A DNA stretch of 64,000 bases, taken from contig NZ_CP042997.1 in the NCBI RefSeq assembly GCF_008087625.1, forward strand, positions 1,426,001-1,490,000, written 5' to 3'. This DNA is from Aquisphaera giovannonii. Lineage in GTDB: Bacteria; Planctomycetota; Planctomycetia; Isosphaerales; Isosphaeraceae. Each line of letters begins with the position of its first letter. The first letter of the stretch is position 1. Position numbers and translations under genes: made by a program. This document shows, piece after piece, positions 26,849 to 34,475 of the stretch. The notes under the pieces were generated by a model. That model had not been told where the DNA came from and made no database searches. It was given only the letters and a program-made list of their open reading frames with translations.

Positions 26849-27193
26849 GGGGCGGGGCTCCGGGTAGAAACGCCAGCCCGGGCCTACCCGACCGGCGCGA
26901 GCCGTCCCCGAGGGGCCGAGTCACGCCGGGCTGGTCGGCCCGGGATCGGGTGCATGACAACAGGACTGACGATCGTCGAGGTTCCCCCGCCGATTCACAA
27001 CCGCCGGCAGTCGTAAAGGGCCAGGAGGTGCGATCGCAGCCGCTGATGCGCGGCAAGGTCCAAAATCAGGTTGACCCGCCCCCCGCCTGCATGCCGGGGG
27101 TCCGACGGCAGCCGGCCGGGTGGTCCCGGCCGACTCGTTAGTAGGACTATAACGCACGAATCCCTGGCCGGCAAAAAGAATTCAAGTGCCGGC
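26849..27193. other. Intergenic region upstream of the insertion sequence
   Basis: It holds the promoter region of the minus-strand membrane protein gene. TATAAC at about 27146 is the only AT-rich motif. No gene or repeat seen. Confidence 0.4.
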
Positions 27194-27202
27194 CCGGCGG
27201 CC
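27194..27202. repeat. Target-site duplication of the insertion sequence, left copy
   Basis: CCGGCGGCC directly abuts the left terminal inverted repeat and is repeated exactly at 28733-28741 beyond the right end. Confidence 0.75.
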
Positions 27203-27302
27203 GGGTAAGCGTCTCGAAAGTGGGTGGGAAATTCCGTAGAACAGAGGTCTTCGATGCGTCGCCTCGGAATCAGTAGCCTTCTGTTCACGGAGGGTCCCCG
27301 TC

Positions 27303-27533
27303 ATGTCCTTCGAGCATCTGCCCGAGCGGCAGGCCCGCCTCGCCCAGGATCTCTACGAGGAGCTCCGGGCGGCCTCGGACGCGGACATCCGGGCCATGGC
27401 CGAGCTGCTGGCCACCAAGCCCGACGACGAGCTCTTCGGCGAGGCCGAGTTCCAGCTCCGCGACATGGTCCATCGGGTCGGCGCCAAGGCCCTCCAGGCC
27501 GCTGCCATGCAGCGGAAAAAAGGGGGTATGTAG
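27303..27533 (+). CDS. ISKra4-family transposase, N-terminal frame (ORF A)
   Basis: A 76-residue frame with GGAGGG upstream (about 27289-27294). The helical Glu/Arg-rich sequence FEHLPERQARLAQDLYEELR is the usual N-terminus of ISKra4 transposases. It ends at TAG 27531-27533, just after the run AAAAAAGGGGG (27516-27526), where a -1 shift joins it to ORF B. Alone it lacks all catalytic residues. Confidence 0.75.
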   Translation: MSFEHLPERQARLAQDLYEELRAASDADIRAMAELLATKPDDELFGEAEFQLRDMVHRVGAKALQAAAMQRKKGGM

Positions 27534-28705
27534 GGTCCAGCACGAGCTGCCCCCGCTGCTCCGAGGCCGCCCGCTTCAAGGGCTATCGGCCCAAGGGGCT
27601 GGTCTCGGCCCTGGGCCCGCTGCGCATCGAGCGCGGCTACTACCACTGCCCGCGATGCCGCGAGGGCCACTGCCCCGCCGACGCCGCCTTCGGCCTCGAC
27701 GGCGGCGACCTGACCTCCGGCGCCGCCGAGCTGGCCTGCCTGGCGGCGGCCCGGGAGAGCTTCGCCAAGGCCGCCGATGTCGCCCTGCCGCGGATGTGCG
27801 GCCTGGACCTCGCCGAGTCCACCGTGGAGCGGGTCGCCGAGGCCGTCGGCGCCGAGGTGGGCCGGGCCATCGAGTCCAAGGTCCCCTTCGACGAGGCGGG
27901 CCCCTGGGCCTGGCACGTGGACGCCGAGGGGATGACCTGCGCCTACGTGTCGATCGACCTGACGGGCGTCCGCAGGCAGGGGCCCGAGGGGGCCGCGGCC
28001 GAGGGGGAGATGATCGCCGTGGGCATGGTCTACAACCCCATCCCCGAGGGCCGCGAGCGATGGGCGACCCAGGGCCGGCGCCGGCCCCCCCGGCAGGCGA
28101 GGTACGTCGCCAGCGCCGAGGGCCAGGAGGCGGTGGCCGAGCCGCTGCGACACATGGCCGCCCGGGCGGGCATGGGCGAGGCCCGGCGCTGGATCGCGGT
28201 GTGCGACGGCGGGTCGGGGCTGGAGGACCTGCTGAGGCGGCACTTCGGGCGGATCGACGCGGTGATCCTGGACTTCTACCACGCCAGCGAGCACCTGGGG
28301 GACCTGGCCAAGGCCTGGCACGCCGACGAGGCCCAGGCGGAGGCGGCGCACGCGGCGTGGTCGCATCGGCTGAAGCACGAGGGGGGCGCCGCGATGCTGG
28401 CCTGGCTGGAGGGCCTGGACGTCGCGGCCGCCCCGCGGGCGCGGGCGACGTGGGAGGCGACGGTGAACTACTTCCGCAACCAGCACCACCGGATGGACTA
28501 CCCGGCCTACCTGGCCAAGGGGTGGCAGATCGGCTCGGGCCCGATGGAGGCCGGCTGCAAGCTGGTGATCAACGAGCGGCTCAACGGCACCGGGATGCGC
28601 TGGGGCCATCAGGGGGCCGACGCCATGGCCCACCTCCGGGCCCTCTACCTCAGCGAGTCCGCCCTCTGGACCGGCTTCTGGGCCAACCGCCGGAAGGCAG
28701 CTTGA
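27518..28705 (+). CDS. ISKra4-family transposase, catalytic frame (ORF B, read after a -1 frameshift)
   Basis: This frame has no start codon of its own near its beginning. Homology continues directly from ORF A through the A6G5 run, giving a fused product of about 465 residues. A zinc-ribbon pair (CPRCSEAARF..., CPRCREGHCP) is followed by the RNase H-like catalytic domain: Asp in AWHVDAEGM, Asp in AVILDFYHASEHL, and Glu in GSGPMEAGCK. These are the DDE residues of the family. It performs cut-and-paste transposition of its own element. Confidence 0.8.
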   Translation, partial: KRGYVGSSTSCPRCSEAARFKGYRPKGLVSALGPLRIERGYYHCPRCREGHCPADAAFGLDGGDLTSGAAELACLAAARESFAKAADVALPRMCGLDLAESTVERVAEAVGAEVGRAIESKVPFDEAGPWAWHVDAEGMTCAYVSIDLTGVRRQGPEGAAAEGEMIAVGMVYNPIPEGRERWATQGRRRPPRQARYVASAEGQEAVAEPLRHMAARAGMGEARRWIAVCDGGSGLEDLLRRHFGRIDAVILDFYHASEHLGDLAKAWHADEAQAEAAHAAWSHRLKHEGGAAMLAWLEGLDVAAAPRARATWEATVNYFRNQHHRMDYPAYLAKGWQIGSGPMEAGCKLVINERLNGTGMRWGHQGADAMAHLRALYLSESALWTGFWANRRKAA

Positions 28706-28732
28706 CCTTTACCACTTACAAGACGCTCACCC

Positions 28733-28741
28733 CCGGCGGCC
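28733..28741. repeat. Target-site duplication of the insertion sequence, right copy
   Basis: CCGGCGGCC directly follows the right terminal inverted repeat, identical to 27194-27202. Confidence 0.75.
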
Positions 28742-28766
28742 CCCCGCGGGACCGCGCGGAGGCCTT

Positions 28767-29567
28767 CTACGCCCCCTCCTGCCGCGTCGACCCGCGGGCG
28801 CCGGCGTAGAAGCCGAACCTCCCGCGGATGGCCTCGTGGCCGGGCTTCGGCTCGGGGTAGACCCAGGCGACGTCGCGGACCGTGCGGCCGTCGGCGGCCT
28901 GGTAGTCCACCCAGTTGCAGGTCCCCTTGTAGGGGCACGTGTAGGTGCGCTCGGTCACCCGCAGCGCGCCCTGCTGGACCGCCGCGGGGTCGAAATAGAG
29001 GTTGCCCTCGTACGGGATCACGCCGGTCCCGGACTCCCCGCGGGCGAGCTCGGCGCCCGAGCTCGATTCGCGAATCACGATCGCCATCGACGGTCCCTCC
29101 CTTGCACCCTCGCTCCCCGGGCGGAGGAAGCTCAGGTGGTGTGCGCTGTGTATGCAGTGGAGCCGCTCCCACTCCTCGCGGGTGAGCGGCCCGAAGAACG
29201 GGTGCTCGGGGAGCGGCCCGGCGATCCCCTGGAAGTACCGGATCGTCGCCCGGAGCGCCTCGGCCTCGGCGCGGTCGTCGGCCCTGGCCTGGGGGACGAG
29301 CCCGGCGCCCCGGGGCGCCGGGATGCCCTCGGGCATCCGGCCGGTCGCGAGCACGCGGCCGCAGATGGCCCTGCCGACGGTGCGGCGGAGGAGCCACGGG
29401 AGGCGTCGCGACGAGCCCTCGACCCCGAACCGGATGGTCCGCGCCAGGTGCTGGCAGACCTGGCCGAGCGACCATCGCCCCCGGGCCTCGTACCCGAGCA
29501 GGAGGCGATCGACCTCGGGCATGACCTCCGACAGGCTCCCGAACGACAGCGGCCGGCGATTCGACAT
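28767..29567 (-). CDS. DUF1569 (DinB-like) - DUF427 fusion protein
   Basis: A 266-residue protein starting at ATG 29567, with GAGGAGGG upstream on the minus strand. Residues about 1-150 match DUF1569 of the DinB superfamily (RRPLSFGSLSEVMPEVDRLL, HPFFGPLTREEWERLHCIHS, HHLSF). Residues about 161-266 are a DUF427 domain (AIVIRESSSGAELARGE, ERTYTCPYKGTCNWVDY, VAWVYPEPKPGHEAIRGRFGF). No stop separates the two. ATG 29087, with GGGAGGG upstream, could also start the DUF427 half separately. DinB-like domains are often metal-dependent thiol enzymes; DUF427 is of unknown function. Confidence 0.75.
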   Translation of the reverse strand: MSNRRPLSFGSLSEVMPEVDRLLLGYEARGRWSLGQVCQHLARTIRFGVEGSSRRLPWLLRRTVGRAICGRVLATGRMPEGIPAPRGAGLVPQARADDRAEAEALRATIRYFQGIAGPLPEHPFFGPLTREEWERLHCIHSAHHLSFLRPGSEGAREGPSMAIVIRESSSGAELARGESGTGVIPYEGNLYFDPAAVQQGALRVTERTYTCPYKGTCNWVDYQAADGRTVRDVAWVYPEPKPGHEAIRGRFGFYAGARGSTRQEGA

Positions 29568-29577
29568 AGGGCCCTCC

Positions 29578-30015
29578 TCAGCTCGACCCCGGTCCGCCCG
29601 CCGCCCGCCGCAGCAGGGCGATCTCCTTCTCCCTGCGGAGCCGCCGCTTGGTCGCCTCGTCCCATTCGATCTCCTCGCCCTCCAGGCAGGCGATGGCCCG
29701 ATCGCGGAGGGGCGGGGGGATCGGCACGCCGAACTCCGCGTGGCGGACGACCACGCCGGCCATCGCCAGGCGGGCCTCGGGGTCCCACCGCCCGGGCTCG
29801 GCGTCGAACGGCCCGCCGACCATCTCCTCCAGGGCGCGGACCGCCGCCTCCAGGGTCTTCCCGCTGGCCAGCTTCCCCTGGACCTGGTCGAAGGGGAGCG
29901 GGTTGCGGTCGTCCATGAGCGCCTCGTACTCCTCGCCGCAGGCCTCCTCGAAGCCGGCGTCGAGGGCGTCGTCGGCGTCGTCATTCTCGTAGCTGCGGAC
30001 GCCCCAGTGCCCCAT
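29578..30015 (-). CDS. Hypothetical acidic protein, DUF4259-like
   Basis: A 145-residue acidic cytoplasmic protein starting at ATG 30015. The opening MGHWGVRSYENDDADDALD resembles the N-terminus of DUF4259 proteins; the match is tentative. The C-terminal third is charged and helical (IEWDEATKRRLRREKEIALLRR). It starts 2 nt after the stop of the inositol monophosphatase gene and ends 10 nt before the DUF1569-DUF427 gene, so the three minus-strand genes probably form one operon. Confidence 0.6.
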   Translation of the reverse strand: MGHWGVRSYENDDADDALDAGFEEACGEEYEALMDDRNPLPFDQVQGKLASGKTLEAAVRALEEMVGGPFDAEPGRWDPEARLAMAGVVVRHAEFGVPIPPPLRDRAIACLEGEEIEWDEATKRRLRREKEIALLRRAAGGPGSS

Positions 30016-30017
30016 CG

Positions 30018-30821
30018 TCAGGCGTCCCCCCGGGGCGGCAGGAGCCGGGCGTCGCGGACGAGGGCCTCCAGTCGAAGGGGCGGGGCGATGAAGGTGGGCG
30101 CGGGGACGGGCGTGCGGCCGACCATCTCCGACGGGGTGAGCACCTCGCCCCCGAGCCTCGCGAACCGGCAGCCGGCCTCGCCGACGATGACCGACCCGGC
30201 GGCGACGTCGTGGGCCGCCTCGCCCAGGAAGACGCAGGCCTTGAGGCGGTTGGCCGCGACGAAGACCTGCTCGCAGCAGGCGCTGCCCAGGTCGCGGAGC
30301 CGGCCGGGGATCGTCCGCACGTCGAGGGTCCGCATGGCGTTGGTGCCCACGCAGATGTTGTCCTGGGGGTGGATGGACCCGGAGTCCTCGGCGACCAGCC
30401 GCTCGCCGTCGAGCCAGGCCCCCCGCCCCTTCACGGCCCAGTACAGCTCGCCCAGCGGCGGCACGGCGATCACGCCGAGCACCGGCTCGCCCTCGTCCAG
30501 CAGGCCGATGCTGATCGCCCAGAGGGGCAGGCCGTGGACCATGTTCCCCGTGCCGTCGATCGGGTCGATCGACCACCTCCGGGGCCCGGTGCCCCCCTCC
30601 GCCGCGTACTCCTCGCCGGTGATCCGGTCGCCGGGGTACTTCGCCTTCAGCCGGCCCCGGATGAGCTGCTCGAGGTCGCGGTCCAGGTCGGTCACGAAGC
30701 TCCGATTCGCCTTCTCGACGGGCGTCACGTTCCCGGCCCGTTCGAGCGCCAGCGTCGCCGCCTCGATGGCCAGGGCCTTGACGAACTCGAGCTCCTCCTC
30801 AAGCATCCGTGTCTCGGCCAT
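30018..30821 (-). CDS. Inositol monophosphatase family protein
   Basis: A 267-residue enzyme starting at ATG 30821; the 43 additional residues available upstream are Arg/Pro-rich and not family-like. Metal-binding motifs are GEEYAAEGG (catalytic Glu), WSIDPIDGTGNMVHGLP, and AAHDVAAGSVIVGEAG with the last metal Asp. Expected reaction: Mg-dependent hydrolysis of inositol-1-phosphate or a related phosphate (FBPase, histidinol-phosphate or PAP phosphatase activities are possible in this superfamily). First gene of the probable operon with the two genes downstream. Confidence 0.9.
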   Translation of the reverse strand: MAETRMLEEELEFVKALAIEAATLALERAGNVTPVEKANRSFVTDLDRDLEQLIRGRLKAKYPGDRITGEEYAAEGGTGPRRWSIDPIDGTGNMVHGLPLWAISIGLLDEGEPVLGVIAVPPLGELYWAVKGRGAWLDGERLVAEDSGSIHPQDNICVGTNAMRTLDVRTIPGRLRDLGSACCEQVFVAANRLKACVFLGEAAHDVAAGSVIVGEAGCRFARLGGEVLTPSEMVGRTPVPAPTFIAPPLRLEALVRDARLLPPRGDA

Positions 30822-30990
30822 GTTGCGGCGTTGCCTCGCGGCGGGTCGTGCGGTCGCTCTCGGGCGGGATCGGGGGATTTCGGGCCCGCCCCGCCCCTCC
30901 AAGCCTATGCCAAGCGGGTCCGCCCGGGCAAGCCCGCCGCCCGGCCGCATCGCCGGGATCGATGGCCGGGCCGCCGCGTCGGCGACGCGT

Positions 30991-31527
30991 TCAAGGGCCC
31001 TCGGGGGACCACGTCGGCGGTATGCCCGCCGCCTCGATCTGCGCCCGCCGCTGGGCCCCGAGCGAGATCCGGGCCATCCGCTTCAGCTTGTCGGACGGCA
31101 CGTCGCGGGCCGGCTCCCCGATGCCGAGGAGCCCGCCGGCGTTCCGGAGGACCTGGATCGGGGTCATGATCAGGCCGAACGGGAAGCCCCACCAGCCCAG
31201 GACCAGGGAGAAGGCCCCGTGCTTGAGGAACTTCTTCCGAGCGCACGAGGGGCAGCACATCTCCGGATGGCTGCTCCAGGACGTGAACGCGAGCGCGGAG
31301 TAGACCCGGTGCGAGGTGTGGAGGTCCACCGGCCCCGGCCCGCCGCACTTCGGGCACTGCCCCCGGTGGATCTCGCCGGCCAGGCGATCCACCGCGTCCT
31401 CGGGGATCGCCCGCGAGGCCCGCAGCAGGGGGACGTTCGCGGCGCACTTCTGGCTGCAGAAGCGGAGGTCCCCGCTCCTCGTGCCGCCGAAGAGGATGCT
31501 CGTGCCGCAATAGTCGCACGACGCCAT
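30991..31527 (-). CDS. Zinc-ribbon protein with a membrane segment, unknown function
   Basis: A 178-residue protein; ATG 31527 has GGAGGAGGGG upstream on the minus strand. Three cysteine pairs: CDYCGTSILFGG with CSQKC (about residues 4-30), CPKCGG (about 58), and CCPSCARKK (about 92). A hydrophobic segment follows (FSLVLGWWGFPFGLIMTPIQVL, about 106-127), then a soluble tail. It resembles small planctomycete membrane zinc-ribbon proteins. No enzymatic motif. Confidence 0.7.
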   Translation of the reverse strand: MASCDYCGTSILFGGTRSGDLRFCSQKCAANVPLLRASRAIPEDAVDRLAGEIHRGQCPKCGGPGPVDLHTSHRVYSALAFTSWSSHPEMCCPSCARKKFLKHGAFSLVLGWWGFPFGLIMTPIQVLRNAGGLLGIGEPARDVPSDKLKRMARISLGAQRRAQIEAAGIPPTWSPEGP

Positions 31528-31800
31528 CGACGCCCCTCCTCCGTCCGCGTCCGCCGCCCTGCAAGGCCCTGCCCGAGCCGATCCGGCCTCGAGAACCAGG
31601 CGCAGGCGGGACACATTCGCCGAACGTATCGAGGGGCATTCGCGGTGTCAATGAGCGGCCCGGGCCGCCGTCGCGAGGGCGTCGAAGCCGGCGGCACGTC
31701 CTTGAAGCGAGTGGGACCCACCCGTACCGCGGGGCGGGGCGGCGTGCGAAAATCGCCCCCCGACGCGATGCGCCTGGGCTCGCCGATACGGAGGCTGAGT

Positions 31801-33480
31801 ATGAGCGAAGGTCCATCGAGATGGCTGAGGGAAGCCCGGGCGGCCCGGGAGGCCGGCCGCCTCCCCGAGGCCTCGGGCCTGTATCGCCGGATCCTCGAGG
31901 AGGAGCCGGCGCACGCCGAGGCGAATGCCGAGCTGGCGGACGCCCTGCATGCCCTCGGGGACCTCGCCTCGGCGATCGGGCACTACCGGGCCGCGGTCGC
32001 GGCCGATCCGTCCGGGGCGGGCCCCTGGTGGGGGCTCGGCTGCGCGCTCGCGGCCCTGGACGATCACGCGGGGGCCGTCGAGGCCTTCCGGAAGCTCGCC
32101 GCCCTGGCGCCCGGGCACGGGCAGACGCTCCACAACCTGGGGAGGTCGCTCTACGAGCTCGGCCGGGTGGACGAGGCGCTGGGCTGCTTCGAGCGGGCCG
32201 CCGCGCTGCTGCCGGCCGACGCCGCCTGCCTGCCGCTCACCAACCAGGCCATGATCGTCCCGGGCGCGCCGGGGGCGGGCACGGCGGCGATCCTCGACTG
32301 CCGCCGGCGATGGGCGGCCCGCTGCCTGCCGGCGGCGACGCCCCCCGCCGCCCGCCGCCCCGCGACGGTGCCCGTCGCGACGGGCCGCCGCGTCCGCATC
32401 GGCTACGTCTCCGCCAGCTTCGACAAGCGGAACTGGATGAAGCCCGTCCACGGCATGCTCGCCCATCACGACCGCGGGCGGTTCGAGGTCCACCTCTTCT
32501 CGGACGGGCCCGCGCCGCCGCCGGGCACGGGCCATCGCCCCCATCCGGATGACCGCTGGCACGCGACCGGCGAGCTTTCGAACGCGGACCTGGCGGGCCG
32601 GATCGCGTCGGACGGGATCGACGTCCTCGTCGACCTGAACGGCTTCGGCCGGCCGTCCCGGCTCGGCGTCTTCGCCGCGAGGCCGGCGCCGGTGCAGGTG
32701 ACCTGGTTCAACTCCTACGCGACGTCCGGGACGGACGCCTTCGACGCCCTGATCGGCGATCGCCACGTCCTGCCCCCCGGGCATCCCGAGGAGGCCGCCT
32801 GCTCCGAGCGGGTGCTCCGCGTCCCGGGGAGCTACCTCGCGTTCGACGTCGCCTACGAGGTGCCGGACGTGGCCCCCCCGCCCTGCCTCGCGAGCGGCTT
32901 CCTCACGTTCGGCTGCCTGGCGCCGCAGTACAAGGTCACCGGCGAGGTCCTCGAGGCCTGGTCGCGGATCCTCGCCCGGAGCCCGCGGAGTCGACTCCTG
33001 CTCAAGAGCGTGGTCCTGGGCAAGCCCGCCGCGCGGGATCTCGTCGCCGGGGAGTTCGCCCGCCGGGGCATCGCGGCCGACCGCCTCATCCTGGAGGGGC
33101 CCGACGAGCACTTCGCCTTCCTGGGGCGGTACGCGGCCGTCGACGTGGCCCTGGATACGTTCCCCTACAACGGCGGCACGACGACGATGGAGGCCCTCTG
33201 GCAGGGCGTCCCGGTCCTCTGCTTCGAGGGGGACCGCTGGGCCTCGCGGATCAGCGCCTCCCTCGTCCGCGAGGCGGGCCTGGGCGAGTTCGTCGCCCGC
33301 GATCTCGAGGGCCACGTCGACCAGGCCGTGGGGATGGCCCTCGACCCGGGGACGCCCTCGCGGCTCGACACCCTGCGCCGTTCCCTTCGCGACCGCCTCC
33401 GCGCGTCTTCGGCGTGCGACGTCGCCGGCCTGGCGAGGGGCCTGGAGCGGATCTACCTGGACCTGCTGGCCGTCCGCTGA
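31801..33480 (+). CDS. TPR-containing glycosyltransferase, GT41 (SPINDLY/OGT-like)
   Basis: A 559-residue protein; ATG 31801 follows GGAGG (31792-31796). Residues about 1-150 are TPR repeats (AEANAELADALHALGDLASA, QTLHNLGRSLYELGRVDEAL). Residues about 195-559 are the GT41 catalytic region: RIGYVSASF, LVDLNGFGRPSRLGVFAARP, FGCLAPQYKVTGEVLEAWSR, and the diagnostic DTFPYNGGTTTMEALWQGVP. GT41 enzymes transfer GlcNAc or other sugars to Ser/Thr of proteins. The usual GHT motif after DLNG/DLAG is replaced by GFGRPSR, so donor or acceptor use may differ. Single gene. Confidence 0.88.
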   Translation: MSEGPSRWLREARAAREAGRLPEASGLYRRILEEEPAHAEANAELADALHALGDLASAIGHYRAAVAADPSGAGPWWGLGCALAALDDHAGAVEAFRKLAALAPGHGQTLHNLGRSLYELGRVDEALGCFERAAALLPADAACLPLTNQAMIVPGAPGAGTAAILDCRRRWAARCLPAATPPAARRPATVPVATGRRVRIGYVSASFDKRNWMKPVHGMLAHHDRGRFEVHLFSDGPAPPPGTGHRPHPDDRWHATGELSNADLAGRIASDGIDVLVDLNGFGRPSRLGVFAARPAPVQVTWFNSYATSGTDAFDALIGDRHVLPPGHPEEAACSERVLRVPGSYLAFDVAYEVPDVAPPPCLASGFLTFGCLAPQYKVTGEVLEAWSRILARSPRSRLLLKSVVLGKPAARDLVAGEFARRGIAADRLILEGPDEHFAFLGRYAAVDVALDTFPYNGGTTTMEALWQGVPVLCFEGDRWASRISASLVREAGLGEFVARDLEGHVDQAVGMALDPGTPSRLDTLRRSLRDRLRASSACDVAGLARGLERIYLDLLAVR

Positions 33481-33513
33481 GGCGCGGGCGGCTGCGGGGC
33501 GGCCGCCGGGAGG

Positions 33514-33690
33514 ATCAAGCGTCTGACCCATAAGAGCCTCGGAATCCTCCTCCGCGAGGGGGAACGAAGGTTCGGTTCTCCCCCTTGCGAAGGGGGAGTT
33601 AGAGGGGGTGGATCGGGCAGGCCGAGGCGATCGAAGCACCCCCCCCTGTATCCCCCCTTCGTAAGGGGGGAATCGGATCCGGCGCTCCCC
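33514..33690. repeat. Dispersed repeat family A, copy 3
   Basis: Fullest copy: left flank TCTGACCCATAAG, then TTCTCCCCCTTGCGAAGGGG, AGTTAGAGGGGGTGGATCGG, the CAGGCCGAGGCGATCG core, and the right arm CCTGTATCCCCCCTTCGTAA followed by GGGGGGAATCGGATCCGG. Confidence 0.8.
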
Positions 33691-33769
33691 ATCGCCGGGG
33701 AAGCCGGATGGTTTCCAGGCTCGGCCACGTCGTGCTCATTCGACAGACACCAAGGCCACTCGGCCGTCA

Positions 33770-33935
33770 GATCGTGGTCCGGACGGGGCGGAGCCCTCCA
33801 GCCTCGTACGTCCGTGCGATCCGCGCTCGCATGACGGTGATCGTCGACCGTCGGGCCGAGCCTCATGCCTGTCGGGCTCACGCCCGAGGCTGGGGGCTCC
33901 GCCCGTCCGAGCCACCCGCCCACGCGGGTGGTCAC
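33770..33935. repeat. Dispersed repeat family D, copy 2
   Basis: GGACGGGGCGGAGCCCTCCA (from 33781) has its inverted partner near 33885-33910 (CGAGGCTGGGGGCTCCGCCC), enclosing about 80 nt. CACCCGCCCACGCGGGTGGT (33913-33932) corresponds to the small hairpin beside copy 1 at 20980-21001. Diverged from copy 1 in the stem (GGGGCGGAGCC instead of GGGCGAAGCC), but the mismatches are matched on the other arm, so pairing is kept. Confidence 0.7.
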
Positions 33936-33982
33936 GCTCACGCCGCCGATCGCGACGAATATCCCGGACAATCGGGAAGCCC

Positions 33983-34020
33983 TTGACCGTGCCTCTGTCT
34001 GTATTAAGATGCTTAGTACA
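33983..34020 (+). promoter_or_regulatory. Promoter with overlapping palindromic operator for the GntR-ABC operon
   Basis: TTGACC (33983-33988), 16 nt, TAAGAT (34005-34010). TGTATTAAG (34000-34008), ATG, CTTAGTACA (34012-34020) form a 9+9 inverted repeat with one mismatch, covering the -10 box and the likely transcription start. The first gene downstream encodes a YtrA-type GntR repressor, so autoregulation is the simplest reading. Confidence 0.65.
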
Positions 34021-34037
34021 GTGAATCGAGGTGTGCC

Positions 34038-34475
34038 ATGCAGTTCCGGATCGAGGGCTCGAGCCTGCCGATCTACCAGCAGTTGGTGCGGCAGGTGAGG
34101 GAGGGGGTCGCGCGGGGGGACCTGAAGGCCGGCGGGCAGCTCCCGTCGGTGCGGCAGATGGCGCGCGACCTGGTGGTGAATCCGAACACGGTCGCCCGGG
34201 CCTACGCCGAGCTCGAGCGCGAGGGGCTCGTCACCAACCGCCCCGGGCGCGGGGTGTTCGTCGCCGAGTCGAGGGACGAGCGGACCAAGGACGCGAGGCG
34301 GCGGCAGCTCGTCGAGAGCCTCGACCGGTTCCTGACCGAGGCGGTGCACCTCGGGTTCTCGGAGGAGGAGGTCGCGAAACTCGTGGCGAGCCGGTCGCGG
34401 CAGTTCCAGTGGAACCCCGCGCGGCCTGCGTCGGCGTCGAAGGGCAACGAATCGGGGGGGAGGGTGTCGCCGTGA
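34038..34475 (+). CDS. GntR-family transcriptional regulator, YtrA subfamily
   Basis: A 145-residue regulator; ATG 34038 follows GAGGTG (34028-34033). The winged helix-turn-helix is complete (IYQQLVRQVREGVARGDLKA, LPSVRQMARDLVVNPNTVAR, AYAELEREGLVTNRPGRGVF). The short helical C-terminus without a large ligand domain is the YtrA architecture, whose members repress adjacent ABC transporter operons. Its last 4 nt overlap the ATPase start (GTGA). The palindrome at 34000-34020 is the probable binding site. Confidence 0.9.
   Translation: MQFRIEGSSLPIYQQLVRQVREGVARGDLKAGGQLPSVRQMARDLVVNPNTVARAYAELEREGLVTNRPGRGVFVAESRDERTKDARRRQLVESLDRFLTEAVHLGFSEEEVAKLVASRSRQFQWNPARPASASKGNESGGRVSP

Larger units (their letters stand above)
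27203..28732 (+). mobile_element. ISKra4-family insertion sequence, apparently complete (1530 bp)
   Basis: Terminal inverted repeats are GGGTAAGCGTCTCGAAAGTG (27203 onwards) and, on the opposite strand from 28732, GGGTGAGCGTCTTGTAAGTG. They differ at three of about 21 positions. A 9-bp direct repeat CCGGCGGCC flanks the element (27194-27202, 28733-28741). Inside are two overlapping reading frames encoding an ISKra4-type transposase. The exact duplication and intact frames point to a recent insertion, between the membrane protein gene and the DUF1569-DUF427 gene, without breaking either. Confidence 0.85.

Noticed and set aside
29002-31800. A long upstream extension of the GT41 frame
   Set aside because: It lies opposite three supported minus-strand genes. 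ATG 31801 has its own ribosome binding site and begins the TPR domain.
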